A stretch of 64,000 nucleotides of DNA from Arcuatula senhousia (Eukaryota; Mollusca; Bivalvia; Mytilida; Mytilidae): NCBI GenBank assembly GCA_963971305.1, contig OZ020313.1, positions 25,770,602-25,834,601 on the forward strand, in the 5' to 3' direction. Position 1 is the first letter of the stretch, and every line of letters starts with the position of its first letter. The position numbers were made by a program, and so were the translations under genes. The notes under the pieces were generated by a model that saw only the letters and a list, made by a program, of their open reading frames with translations, did no database searches and was not told the DNA's origin. This document shows, piece after piece, positions 31,541 to 42,285 of the stretch.

Positions 31541-34500
31541 ATGGATTGGGCTATATTTTCTGTTGTGACTACTTTTCTACTTGCATTAAACACTGGTAAG
31601 AATTGAGTTATGATTGATAAACAGTAGAAATATAAAAAATATCAAAAGAGAATTTTTATTTAACTAAGGAAAGGGGGTCTTGGTTTCTTGTTTTCATTAA
31701 TTACTAGTATATCTTTCTATAATTTACAAGATATTTTCATGTTTTTTTTTCTTCGTTTTTTTTTTTTTTTTTTGGGGGGGGGTCTCTGTTGTTATTGTTT
31801 GTGGTTAATGGGTTTTATTCACCCATTAAGACGTAAAGATGCAATATACGATTCATGTTTAAGTTATTATTTATTTATACTTCGTATACTGAATAGTAAA
31901 ACAAGCTGTATATCTCAGTCTTCACTCTGCAATGTGAGAGTGTGGTTCGAAGCTTAATGTACAATGTAAAACGCAACTGATAAAGTTTCTATATGTTTTT
32001 ATGTTATAGATTTGTTTGACGTGCTTTTATTACATTTTTATAGAACGGTTGTTTTATTTTCGCCTTTATTGATCGTAAAACCGGACATATTTTCAAAAAC
32101 TCAGTACTAAATCACATGATTTCTTCGGATTATTAATTCCTGGTGAAAGGCCGTAAGGTTACAATTTTACATATTGTGTTGAGACTTAAATCGTCTAGAT
32201 ATTCTCACCAGTTTAATTATTGTTCCCGGTGATATCTTATATATTCAATAGGTATAGCTGTGCTCTTAACTATTTTTTTTACCGACTATTATTCTGGGTT
32301 TTTTTTTAACCATTTAAAATTCACACAAATCAGAATCGGGAAATAATATATTAGACTCCACTGTTTTGTCCTGCATAGAGATTCGTTCTTACCAACAACC
32401 ATCAACACCTAATGGAATTGAAAGCACTGACTCCCTGGATACAGGGATTGGTCAGCCAGCTCAGGTTTTGCTGAGCATCCGTGTAATTAACATGTAAATA
32501 GTAACCCACACACAGTTGACTTTTTAAAGTTTTCTTTACGCGACGATGTTATCGGACCCTGCGCAGTATCATATTCAGATTCAGATAAAGGGCAATTTGC
32601 TGATGACTTGCATCAGTAAGGTCAATTTTCATGCGCACATTATTTCATTTTCTTCACTGACAGCATGCTTATTGTGCCAGACCCTGTACATTGTCGGATT
32701 TTATAGTGCCCCCCCCCTGTTTGAAACTAATTTTGGTTAAATGTATTATAGCGAATCACTAATTTTTGGTCATTAATTCTATGGCGCCCTTAACAAAACG
32801 TCTGAACTAGTCACCGATAGACATGTTTGTGCGTTTTTCTATTTTTTTTCTTGTCCTAAAGAATTAAGTTATTAATCGACTAATATGCATGAATATTTAT
32901 TTTGAATTAAACAGGACCTGTTAAATAGAAATATTTAAATGTAGCACTAATGTCAAAAAGTAGAACGTCCATTTGGTCTAGTATTAAGGTTCATCTGTAC
33001 CTTTCTTTAAAGCATGGCGATATTTTTAATCTATTTTCAGTATATGCACAGCTAAAACTGCACATAAAATTGAAATATAAAGTGTAGCTGGACCTAGGTA
33101 TTAAGAATTCTTACCTTTTCTCTATGAATTCTTCCCGAAAAAATCCTTTATTTTAGAGATCTCTTTTTTCTCCGCTTTTAAAAACACCCGATTTAAGGCT
33201 AATATCACTTTCACCCTTTCTTGTGGCCTCAAATTTCATGCAACTTTCAATAAGGGATTTAACTAAAAGAGTTCACCTAGTCTCGATCACCCAGACGCTT
33301 ATCAATAGATGATAAGAGTCTGGAACAGTCCCATTACCTATTTTGTTATGTGTACGTTCGGAGTACTTTCAGGCTTTATCATAGCGTTTGACGAAAATCA
33401 CTCAGCCGTATGTTCAGAATTCCGTGCCTATGGTTCAGTGAATTTATGCAAATGCAACAGCGAGATAACTTCTCGAATTGATGTGAGTTGTTCTCTTATA
33501 ACATAGCATTTCTTATTTTATAATAAGACATCATATTTTACATTTTTGAACACAAGTTGGTTTTGTTAACAATAAAAAAATCGTTTTATCGTTAAATTGT
33601 ACTCACGGGCGTCTACCTGGTTTCGGAAATTGTTTATGTTTATTGGAGTTAAAAATTGGGACATTCTTGATTACAGAACCATACACGTTTGACCAATCCG
33701 ATTCTCGATTTTGCAGAACCAGTTGTCAAAAACCACGGAAGACCAATGAAACGTTGAGTTTTTAAAGTTGGTTCATTTCAGATTGAAATGAATCTTGTAT
33801 GCTAAACACGTCATATACACACGCGGTAAAGGTTAAAAGGTATAACGATCGCCACCTAGTGGTTACGAGAAATCAAAAGGTGTTTTCCCAGACTCACTAC
33901 CTTGGTAGTATGAGTTTGGGTTCGAGACTAGAGTTCACCTCGTTTCATGTATAAGAGGCACAATAGGAATAGTTTTTCCTTTTTCAATTTAAAATCTGAA
34001 CAGGAAAAAAAAGAGATCTTAATTTTCAAGGAACTTAAAATGAAAAATTGATAGAAAGTGAATCAGAAATTACCATATCTATGTCCAGCTATGCTTTATT
34101 TTATTATTTTATTTGTAGTTTTTGTTCTGCATATACTGAAAAATAGGAAGAAAATTTCGCTATTTTTAACGAAAGGTACAGATGAACCTTAAACACAAAG
34201 AAATATTCACGATACAATTTCAATTCGGTCTCACTCGCTCTTTTGCTATGAAATTGCGACTCATTCGAGACGACAATGTGTTTAGTGGTAGAATTGGCAA
34301 CATTTCATTAAAAATAATATTAAAAGATTCCATACAATACATTTTGCTACGCCTGACTTGCAATGTGCCTGGTTAACACTTGTCAGAAGTGCTCTACACA
34401 AAAATTGAAAATACCAAACACTATATAGATATGAAGGAAGCAATGAGGTATCAATATAGCATTCGAATGTCATAAGTCCACAAGGGCAAAGAAAATACCC

Positions 34501-37500
34501 GTAAACACGAACAAGAACAGTTCAAATAAAAAACAAAACATAAAATTTACAAACAACGACGCGATCGCACCTTGAAACGAGAGTGAACTCAGGTACCCCT
34601 GAAGAGTAAACAGGCTTGCTAGCTATAGCACACCCGTCGCGCTGCAAATGGTCAATTCAGCGTGTCAAATCCGGTTAAGGAAGCAAAAAGAAAGCCATAT
34701 GACACACTAACATCTGCGCACCTCTGGGGGATAGAAATCAAATATTTGTCTACGAGCGCATGATGTCTTTTATAATATTTCTTGAGAACAGACAACAATC
34801 GAGGAGCAACATAATTTTGTGTTTAAGCAATTTAATGCTCTGTCGAGGAAATCGATGTTAGTCTGACAAGCTCTGGGATAATGAATAAATTGTTATTCGT
34901 AAACTCCATAAGCTAAAGCGGATTTCAAAAGCTACTACACAAGAAGGGAAAGTTGAAGTCATTACGTTTGTCAAAGAGCTTGGCTGAAAGTCTTCCTTGA
35001 AAGTCTATTTCTAGATGTAGATTTTAATATGAAACAGACTTTCTTGAATCCGTTGTACTCTTTATCTCATGTTCCTGAGGATATATGAGATACACCAAAT
35101 TTAGAAAAAAAAATTGAAAATTTGTCAGTGAAAAGACATCACCGATATAACAAAAGGGCTTAGAGCAAGAATCCAAAACTGCCGAACTGGAAACCGAATT
35201 AGGATCAAGATTAACCTGTGTTTTGGGTAGGAAGAACCTTCAGGTTTTTGGACAATTTTGAAATTTATGCGGATAATTTATAGCTTTGCTGTGTTCTTAA
35301 ACTTAAAAGTGCTAATGTCGTAGCGGGTTAACCTCGGGGAATTAAAATTCTACCAACAGCGATAACGATCACTGATGACATCAAAGCTCCAGATCAAGTG
35401 AAACTCAATGTTTATATATCTCTTTCTTTCTTTTTTCAGAAATTGCTGAAGCCGGAAGTTACTGCCAGTACTCAGCTTTTGGATCGTACTATTATTGTTA
35501 TGGCTATTGCTATGGTTACTACTGTGACTATTATTACTATGACTACACCACATATGTAGGGGCATTGTGAGTATAATAAACAAGCCAAACTGGACAAAAG
35601 TCCATATTTATTGATATCAATAATTCGATTTATTGAAATCAATAATTATTTATTGATATCAATAAATCATTTATTGATATCAATAAATTATTTATTGATA
35701 TCAATAATTCAATTTATTGATATCAATAATTGTGTTCTGAATTATTGATATTAATAAATGAATTATGGATATCAATAAATCATTTATTGATATCAATAAA
35801 TTATTTATTGATATCTATAAATGAATAATTGATATCAACAATTGATTTATTGATATCAATAATTCAAAATCATTTATTGATATTAATAATTTATTTATTG
35901 ATATCTATGATTCATTTATTGATATCAATAATTCATTTATTGATATCAATAAATCATTTATTGATATCAATAAATCATTTATTGATATCAATAAGTCATT
36001 TATTGATATCAATAATTCAGAACACAATTTTTGATATCAATAAATCGAATTATTGATATCAATAAAGGATTTATTGATATCAATACATGATTTATTGATA
36101 TCAATAAATGATTAATTGATATCAATAAATGATTTATTGATATCAATAAATGATTTATTGATATCAATAAATGAATTATAGATATCTGAATTAGAGATAT
36201 CAATAAATGAATAATAGATATCAATAAATGATTTATTGATATCAATAAATGATTTATTGACATCAATAAATGATTTATTGATATCTATAAATGAATTATT
36301 GATATTAATAAATATTGACTTTTGTCCAGTTTAGCTTGCCATACAAGTGTGAATCAGAATTTATGCTGCATCAAACAAAAAAGTTTATAAAACATAAAGA
36401 AACAAAATAAAATATGAACATTTTATTTACAATTTTCTTATGTTATTACAAATAATTTATAATTAGAAGAGATTCTTTGGGACGGAGGTTTGGACCCGCT
36501 GTAGTACCTAGCTTGTCTAAAAGCCTTTCCGTTGACCTTTATTGGTCATCGTACCGTACTACGCGTGTGTGGAGAAATCCACGCTGCATACACAAAAAGG
36601 CCCCTTCGTGAACCGCCAAGTTGGGAACCACATAGGCTAAATTTTTCGCACCTGCTCGTTTCTCTTCTTTAAAATAGCGGTCTTTAAAATGTACAGCTTT
36701 GTTGTTTTCCGTACAAAATTTTCAAATAAAACTGGGTACTAGAAGCACACAGACGTTTTACAGTTAAATGATTCCAAAACTCATTAAATAAAATTATCAT
36801 GCCGTAGTCTAAGGTTAAGTCATAATAATCCTAGTTTATAATACAGAGATCATGCTCATTTGATGTGTAGTCTTTCAAACATTGAAAAAAGTAGTTTCAC
36901 ATCTTACCTCAAAAGTTAAAAGGAAAAATAAATCTCGGCTTGGACTGCCTTCTCTTAGGGTTTTTTTTTTGTCATTTCATTATTTACAATGAATCTAGTT
37001 GCAAACACACCCCTATTTACACCATTTGCGAGGATTGTCTCGAGGAACGAAACTTGTCCTTCGGAACGAACCAAATGTGCATGCTGATAGCACTAACTCA
37101 TGCACGTTAAGGCCCCTTTGTAGAATTTGCTCATTGGTAGCCGCTACAAACGCCACATTCGCAAACTATGTATAGAGAATAACAGAGGCTTACATTTGTA
37201 AGACTAGTTTCCATAGCCGGATGAATAAATAAGTTAACTTGACTGACATCTTTCCTTCTCCTTTCGTAAACGATTTTGATCGAAAGGGTAGAAAATTGCA
37301 ACCGTCAATTTGTCGATTCGCTTTGATATTTTGGATTAAGTGTACGCAACTGAAGTTGCTTTTGATTTAAACTGTGTTTTTTTTTTTACCTTTAATGTTA
37401 CATCACTTGTGGATTAAATGTTTTGCAGATCTATTGGCGCTCTCGTTGGTGTAATTTTTGGATGCTTAGTGGTTCTGGGCATCATAGTAACAGTTATTGT

Positions 37501-38680
37501 CATTATATGTGCTTCCTGTACCAAAACCGCAGGACAACGGGGACGGATAGTGCATCCAACAAATGGCGTTTCCATAGTAACAACCGGAAATGGTAAATTA
37601 GTTATTTTGAAAGTTGTCAAAATAGACTGTAAGGGCTAAATATTTAAAATAACAAAATTGACATTCAGAAAAGAAAAGAAATCAACACAGTCCGGCACTG
37701 AATAAAGTTCGGCTTTTAAGAAACAATAAACAAAAAGGCGATGAAAACTGAGACAACTTAACCTTAAGGTTAAGATCTCTTATGAAACTATGAAGTCACC
37801 AATAAACATTGACTGGTTATTAACATGATGTTGATTGAGACCTAGTCACAAAAAGGCTGCTTACTTTTTAGATTGTATAATTAACAAAAAAGAAAGGGAT
37901 ACATTTCTTAAAAACCTTTTAAATTGGTATCCAAATTTTGATCTTCTTAACAATAATGAAAAACTAATAAAAATTCTAAACCCGTCAACACCTGAAGAAA
38001 TTAGGATTGTTGTCTCTTTTATAGATCGGTCATTAGAACTGAGGAAGGGAGACCCTAGTTAGTTCCAATATTAAATATAAAATGTTAATACACATGTATT
38101 ACTAACTATATGTTTGTTTCATATTCTCTATGTCAATTTGTTATTATTCAATTTCATGTATGTCAATGTCATTGTTTTATAATGTATGCCATGACTGTAC
38201 TAGTCTCCAGTTGCATTAATAAAGTACTGTCGTCCACTTTTACGTTACTTCATGTATAAGTACATGTAGTTTGTGTCACGTATTATCCTTTTCATGTTCA
38301 TCACCTTCAAATAACCATTATAGTGTTGCGAGGACATAAAACACCAACTCACTCACTCATGCATTATCTTATAGCATGACATATGATACAACATGTATAC
38401 ATGTCACTATTCAAGACTTCGCTAAGAATAGATAAAAATCAGGACAGCCCTTTAAGTAACTTAGACATGCCTCTAAACCTTTACATTTGAATACTATTAT
38501 ATATTTTTTCTGTATATTTATATTGCAGTTCAACAGAACCAATTTTCCTATCCATATCCGACCGCTCCACCACCACCGCCTGCCTACATGAATAATGGAG
38601 TCACATATAACCCATCGTACCCACAGACGTACCCATACAGCAACGCAGCGCCACCTCCGGCATATTCAACGTTAAATTAG
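31541..38680 (+). CDS. Gene B: Cys/Tyr-rich type-I membrane protein (CYYR1-like), 165 aa, 4 exons
   Basis: Exons: 31541-31595, 35440-35566, 37429-37592, 38529-38680; total 498 nt, 165 codons plus TAG, phases 1, 2, 1, all GT-AG. Order: signal peptide (MDWAIFSVVTTFLLALNT); Tyr-packed ectodomain with C-x10-C-x3-C-x4-C (SYCQYSAFGSYYYCYGYCYG...); transmembrane helix (ALVGVIFGCLVVLGIIVTVI); Cys pair ICASC (possible palmitoylation); conserved block KTAGQRGRIVHPTNGVSIV; Pro-rich tail with two PPAY motifs. PPxY motifs bind WW domains, as in Nedd4-type ubiquitin ligases, which is the usual job of CYYR1/WBP1/Shisa-like tails. Family and binding are inference from motifs. A short out-of-frame upstream ATG (31527) overlaps the start and may lower translation. 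Introns contain a TTAA-flanked element, PLE remains and a palindromic satellite. Confidence 0.82.
32988..34188. mobile_element. TTAA-flanked TIR element in gene B intron 1
   Basis: Ends GGTTCATCTGTACCTTTC and its inverse match over about 130 bp (32988-33120 and 34070-34188) and include TTTTCAGTATATGCA and TAGCTGGAC blocks. TTAA precedes and follows (32984-32987, 34189-34192), the target typical of piggyBac and Kolobok elements; the GG start fits Kolobok better. No transposase. It contains a 65-codon ORF with an exon-like segment (33373-33482). Confidence 0.6.
34430..34650 (+). repeat. Dispersed repeat Y, copy 2
   Basis: Shares GAGTGAACTCAGGTACCCCTG, GCACACCCGTCGCGCTGC and the AACACGAACAAGAACAG stretch with 41765-41965 and, less well, 25330-25535. 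Confidence 0.5.
34740..35050 (-). pseudogene. Decayed RT fragment of a second Penelope-like family
   Basis: Minus-strand nucleotide match to 57800-58080. Translation, across several frameshifts, recalls the post-motif-D segment of Penelope-like RTs (KLFDKRNDFNFPF and AYGVY). Too broken to function. It sits 0.4 kb upstream of gene B exon 2. Confidence 0.6.
35600..36330. repeat. Palindromic satellite TTATTGATATCAATAA in gene B intron 2
   Basis: Roughly 40 head-to-tail copies of ATTTATTGATATCAATAA or one-base variants with short spacers, so both strands read the same. The flanks are inverted copies of each other (AAACTGGACAAAAGTC at the left near 35590, its complement at 36318-36334), so the whole block is a foldback structure of about 750 bp. 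Open frames of LLISI repeats on both strands are by-products, not genes. Confidence 0.93.
36540..36720 (+). repeat. Repeat Z, partial copy in gene B intron 2
   Basis: GTGTGTGGAGAAATCCACGC, AAGGCCCCTTCGTGAACCGC and ATAGGCTAAATTTTTCGC match the Z copies at 39900-40000 and 47700-47760. Confidence 0.55.
37020..37170 (+). repeat. Dispersed SINE-like repeat (S), partial
   Basis: ACCATTTGCGAGGATTGTCTC, ATGCACGTTAAGGCCCCTTTG and CCGCTACAAACGCCACATTCG match 46800-46975, the better copy with tRNA-like boxes. Confidence 0.55.
37835..38062 (+). pseudogene. Probable 3' end of a LINE ORF, in gene B intron 3
   Basis: A 75-codon frame with AAYFLDCIINKKERDTFL followed by LLNNNEKLIKILNPS and a terminal VSFIDRSLELR. 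The pattern (F-L-x-C, then a helix, then a final FIxxxxELR before the stop) resembles the C-terminus of non-LTR retrotransposon polyproteins. No RT or endonuclease sequence is left. The call rests on pattern memory only. Confidence 0.4.
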
Positions 38681-39038
38681 GACGCTTTATTATATTTGGC
38701 AACGCAGCGTCATCGATGGTATATTCATGAAAGCAGGACCCAAAAGAACGTTAAGTTTCATGAAAGGAATGCACTTCATATTATTGTACCGAAACATATA
38801 CATGTATAGAGAATCATGAATTAACCTGAAACACAATGAATTCGAATTTTTTCCTACTCTACTTCGGTTACTTGGTATGGAAAGAATAACATTGAATAAC
38901 TGTGCCATGTCAACACGAGACATCTGAGGTCACTAACTCTTTGATCCTTCTCCTCATTGCATAATTTGAGATATCAAAGAAAGAACTCTATGTTGATATC
39001 CATTTTTGTTTTTCTTTTGTTTCATGCTTTTTATAAAG

Positions 39039-39044
39039 AATAAA
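39039..39044 (+). terminator. Candidate polyadenylation signal of gene B
   Basis: AATAAA about 360 bp after the gene B stop codon, followed within 20 bp by a T-rich stretch (TTGTTTTATTAC). It is the first canonical hexamer downstream of the coding exon that has such context. Confidence 0.5.
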
Positions 39045-41481
39045 CAGTTATTGTTTTATTACATGATGTTTATCCCCTAGGTCATGTTGGTGCTTGTTCG
39101 ATTTAGCGATAGATTTATGCATATATCATTATATATAATGTACATGTATATATGCATAATCCTCAATAAGTGCAAACTATAGTTTATTAAAAAAAATATT
39201 ACTACACAATCAATACATGCATATGGTTGTAAAGGAATATTAAGACGGGTTTTGGTCCTTTTCTTAGTTTGAACAGTTCGGTGGACAGGTATTTTATCAG
39301 ACAATCAGTTTTCCAACGAGCACGAATTATACACTTTTGTTTGCTGCTTTGTTTTGTTTATTTACTTGCAGTAGACTTAAAAAGTAAAAAGTTGATTCAT
39401 GTATAGACTTGCTTCATCCTTTAACCAAGTGACTTCCTCAATCTAAAATATCCCTAGAGGTTAGAAAACTACAAATTCTACGAAGTCTGCTTCATATCTG
39501 GATTTACATCTCGAAATTGTACTTACATTGTATGAGTGACTTTTTAAAGCTCTTTGACAACGTGTTGACTTCAACTTAATACGTCACTTTGTCTTCTTGT
39601 GCAGCAACCTTAATTCCGTCCACTTCAACTTATGGAGTTAAAATACATGAAAGAGTTTGTACTTTGTTCTCAAGCAAATTGCAAATAAGGAAAAAAACCA
39701 TAAATCATCAAGAAGGCATAGAAAGACACCCAACTTCGCAGCAGAAAAACCCGCCTTTCGAATATAGAAAAGGGTGCATTTATATAGAAATTTTTAACAT
39801 TCTATTCCATCGTGAGTGTGTACCCAAGGTTGCTGAATAGGGTGGCCCTCGTATGCGTGGGTTGTCAGGTCTATAATACGGAAAACCTGACCGCCGACCA
39901 TAGTGGGCCAACGTGTGTGGAGAGTGCCACGCTTCATGCACGTAAAAGACCCCTTTGTTTAACCGCCAAGTAGTGCACCAAATAGGCTAAATTTTTCGCC
40001 CTATCCACCTCTCCCCTTTTCCTGTGGTTCTTCAAAATTTACAGTTCTTTTGTTTCCCCACCCCCTCCCCCATATTTCATTTATCATCATCATTTCATGT
40101 TCATTTTATCATCCTTTTCATGTTCATCGCCTTTAAATAACCTTTAAAAAAACACCAACTCACTCACTCACTCACTCACTGTTCGGAAAAACTAAGATTC
40201 ATGTCTTGTTCCTAGGCACTTTTTGAAATTTTGCACAGTGATAACAGAGTCGTTGACGATTTGCATCTCCTTCGATTGTGGGATGAATTAAGACTAAAAA
40301 TGTTTTGGAATGTTACCCTTTTCTGTTTTCTGCAGTCCAAAGCAGGTTAAGATATTTATGTATTAGTCTTGTTTAAATAAATGAGACGTGCAAGGGACAG
40401 ATCATTTTAAAACAAGACCAATAGCCCGTAATCGAGCGGCCTTAGTTTTTGTTCAGATCTTGAAATAAATATCCGGACTTTTTGTTTGTTTTAAATGCGT
40501 TGTTCCTTTTTTCACTTCAATTCATTAATAGCATTATTTATACATGTTTAGCAGAAATCCACCTTCAGAATACATTTTTTTTTCTTAACCTCTGCTTCCA
40601 AAATGTATTTTTGTCATTCATATAGTTTTATTTGTAAATAACTTAGACCAAATCCGTAAAGTGTAATGGTCGGCCCCTAATAGGTTTACGTGAATGTGAA
40701 TATAAATGTGAATTTATCACTGGGGTTTGTCTTTTATGCCGTGTGGAGTTAGTAGAACAAATCCCCGTGTTTAGGATGCTATTTATTTTTTAGATATGGT
40801 GTACTTGTACATGGGGTTACTTCTCATAACCTCTATATTAATTTATGTAAATTCTACCTCCCTCCATCGTAGTTTTGCCCTTTGCTATTCATATATTTGG
40901 AATTCATTTGTCTTTATGCATTTTGAACTTTTGAATTTGTTTGGGTTCTAGTGCTGCTGATGAGGAATAATTTTCCAAAATGGCCATACAGCTCATAAAA
41001 ATCCATTGCAGTCGGAGTTAACATATGTGTTTTGGTCTCATGTTAATTTACTCCATATCCTTTCTTAAATTATATATATTCCATAATGGAAAACAGAGAA
41101 CAACCGTCAGGGAAAACGCTGTTTGCAATGGTATTATTATAATTAAAAAAAATGTTCTGACTGATGATTAATCATTTGAAAACCCTGCGCTTCCCCTTTG
41201 CACCAAACCAGTCTTCAATAAAATCATTAAAAATGTTGCAATTTTTATATGTCATTCATATAATTCTTACACATTCATGTGGTACATTGCACACAAGAAA
41301 AATACTACTTTCGAAAATTCCAGTAAAATCTGGTTTAAAATCGTGATTATATTACAAAAACGTAAGATTTAAATTCATAAAAAGAATATCACAAAGGAAA
41401 TAAGTTCATACTTAATTGGTTGTTTCAAACAATTACGGAAAATTGGAAAAAGAAATTATTAAAAAAAACATATTTCACAAA
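39045..41481. other. Intergenic, gene B to dead copy
   Basis: No gene recognised. Contains repeat Z (39835-40180) ending in CACTCACTCACTCACT. The last 250 bp (41240-41481) are related to the sequence upstream of gene C exon 1 (51960-52220): ATCGTGATTATATTACAA, TAAGATTTAA and ACACAAGAAAAA blocks. This shows the duplication included the 5' flank. Confidence 0.5.
39835..40180 (+). repeat. SINE-like repeat Z, best plus-strand copy
   Basis: GGGTGGCCCTCGTATGCGTG, GTCTATAATACGGAAAACCTG, TGGAGAGTGCCACGCTTCAT, CCGCCAAGTAGTGCAC, ATTTCATGTTCATTTTATC and a terminal (TCAC)n. The minus copy at 47494-47960 has the mirrored terminal (GAGT)n and 140 bp more at the 5' end. Confidence 0.7.
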
Positions 41482-41764
41482 ATGGAGTGTCCACCGATAA
41501 AGCTTCTGGTATTTTTATGTTTAGCTCTCTTTCTATGTTAGTTTCATTCTAGAAGTGATCCTTATTTATAACAAAAGCGAAAAATCATATTTACATTCAA
41601 TCTGGCTACAAATAATTAGAGAGCCAGAGTTTTATTGGTAAATGCGTTGGGCTACTTACACCAAGGTTCACGGTGAAATCATTGTCACGAATGGAAATCT
41701 CATGAACTAATTATCCAACATCGAGAAGACCAATACGGTACTAGTCTCTCAGAACTGATACGCG

Positions 41765-41965
41765 TATGGAAGAAGCAAAGAGGCACCAACCGAGTTTCAA
41801 CAACGGCAAAAACCAGTAAAAACGAACGAAAACAACACGAAGAAATATAAAACATTAAACACACAAAAACAACCGAACAGAGATCAACAACGCGAACTCA
41901 AGTCGTAACGGAAGTGAACTCAGGTGCTCCGGAAGTGTGAGCAGTTCCTGTTTGCTATTGCATAC
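41765..41965 (+). repeat. Dispersed repeat Y, copy 3
   Basis: AGAGGCACCAACCGAGTTTC, AAAACAACACGAAGAAATATA, GGAAGTGAACTCAGGTGCTC and CATACCCGTCGCACTG. A tRNA-SINE-like scrap (GGCTACTTACACCAAGGTTC, 41650-41670) precedes it and a repeat S scrap (ATGCATGTTTTTAAAAGACC..., 41990-42085) follows. Confidence 0.5.
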
Positions 41966-42285
41966 CCGTCGCACTGTGACATCAATACTCTATGCATGTT
42001 TTTAAAAGACCCTTTTGTAGAGTTCGCTAAGAGCATGCCCAATGAGAGGGGGCACAACAAACACTACACTTGCAAACTGCAAACTTCGGAGATATTCATA
42101 TATATAAGCATTAAGCATGTTAAGCTTGTTTCCCTATCCAGGAAAAAAAACATTCAAAAATTTGAAGATATCGTAAAGAAACATTAAACACAAACTAAAT
42201 TAGCATTTAAGAATTTACAGGACATGTTTCTGCACGTATTCAACATACCTACAAATTTTAATCTTCAATTTAAATTGTATTATGT

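Noticed and set aside
35829..36266. Open frames with LLISI repeats on both strands, looking like a leucine/isoleucine repeat protein
   Set aside because: Direct translation of a palindromic tandem satellite; equally open on both strands and inside an intron.
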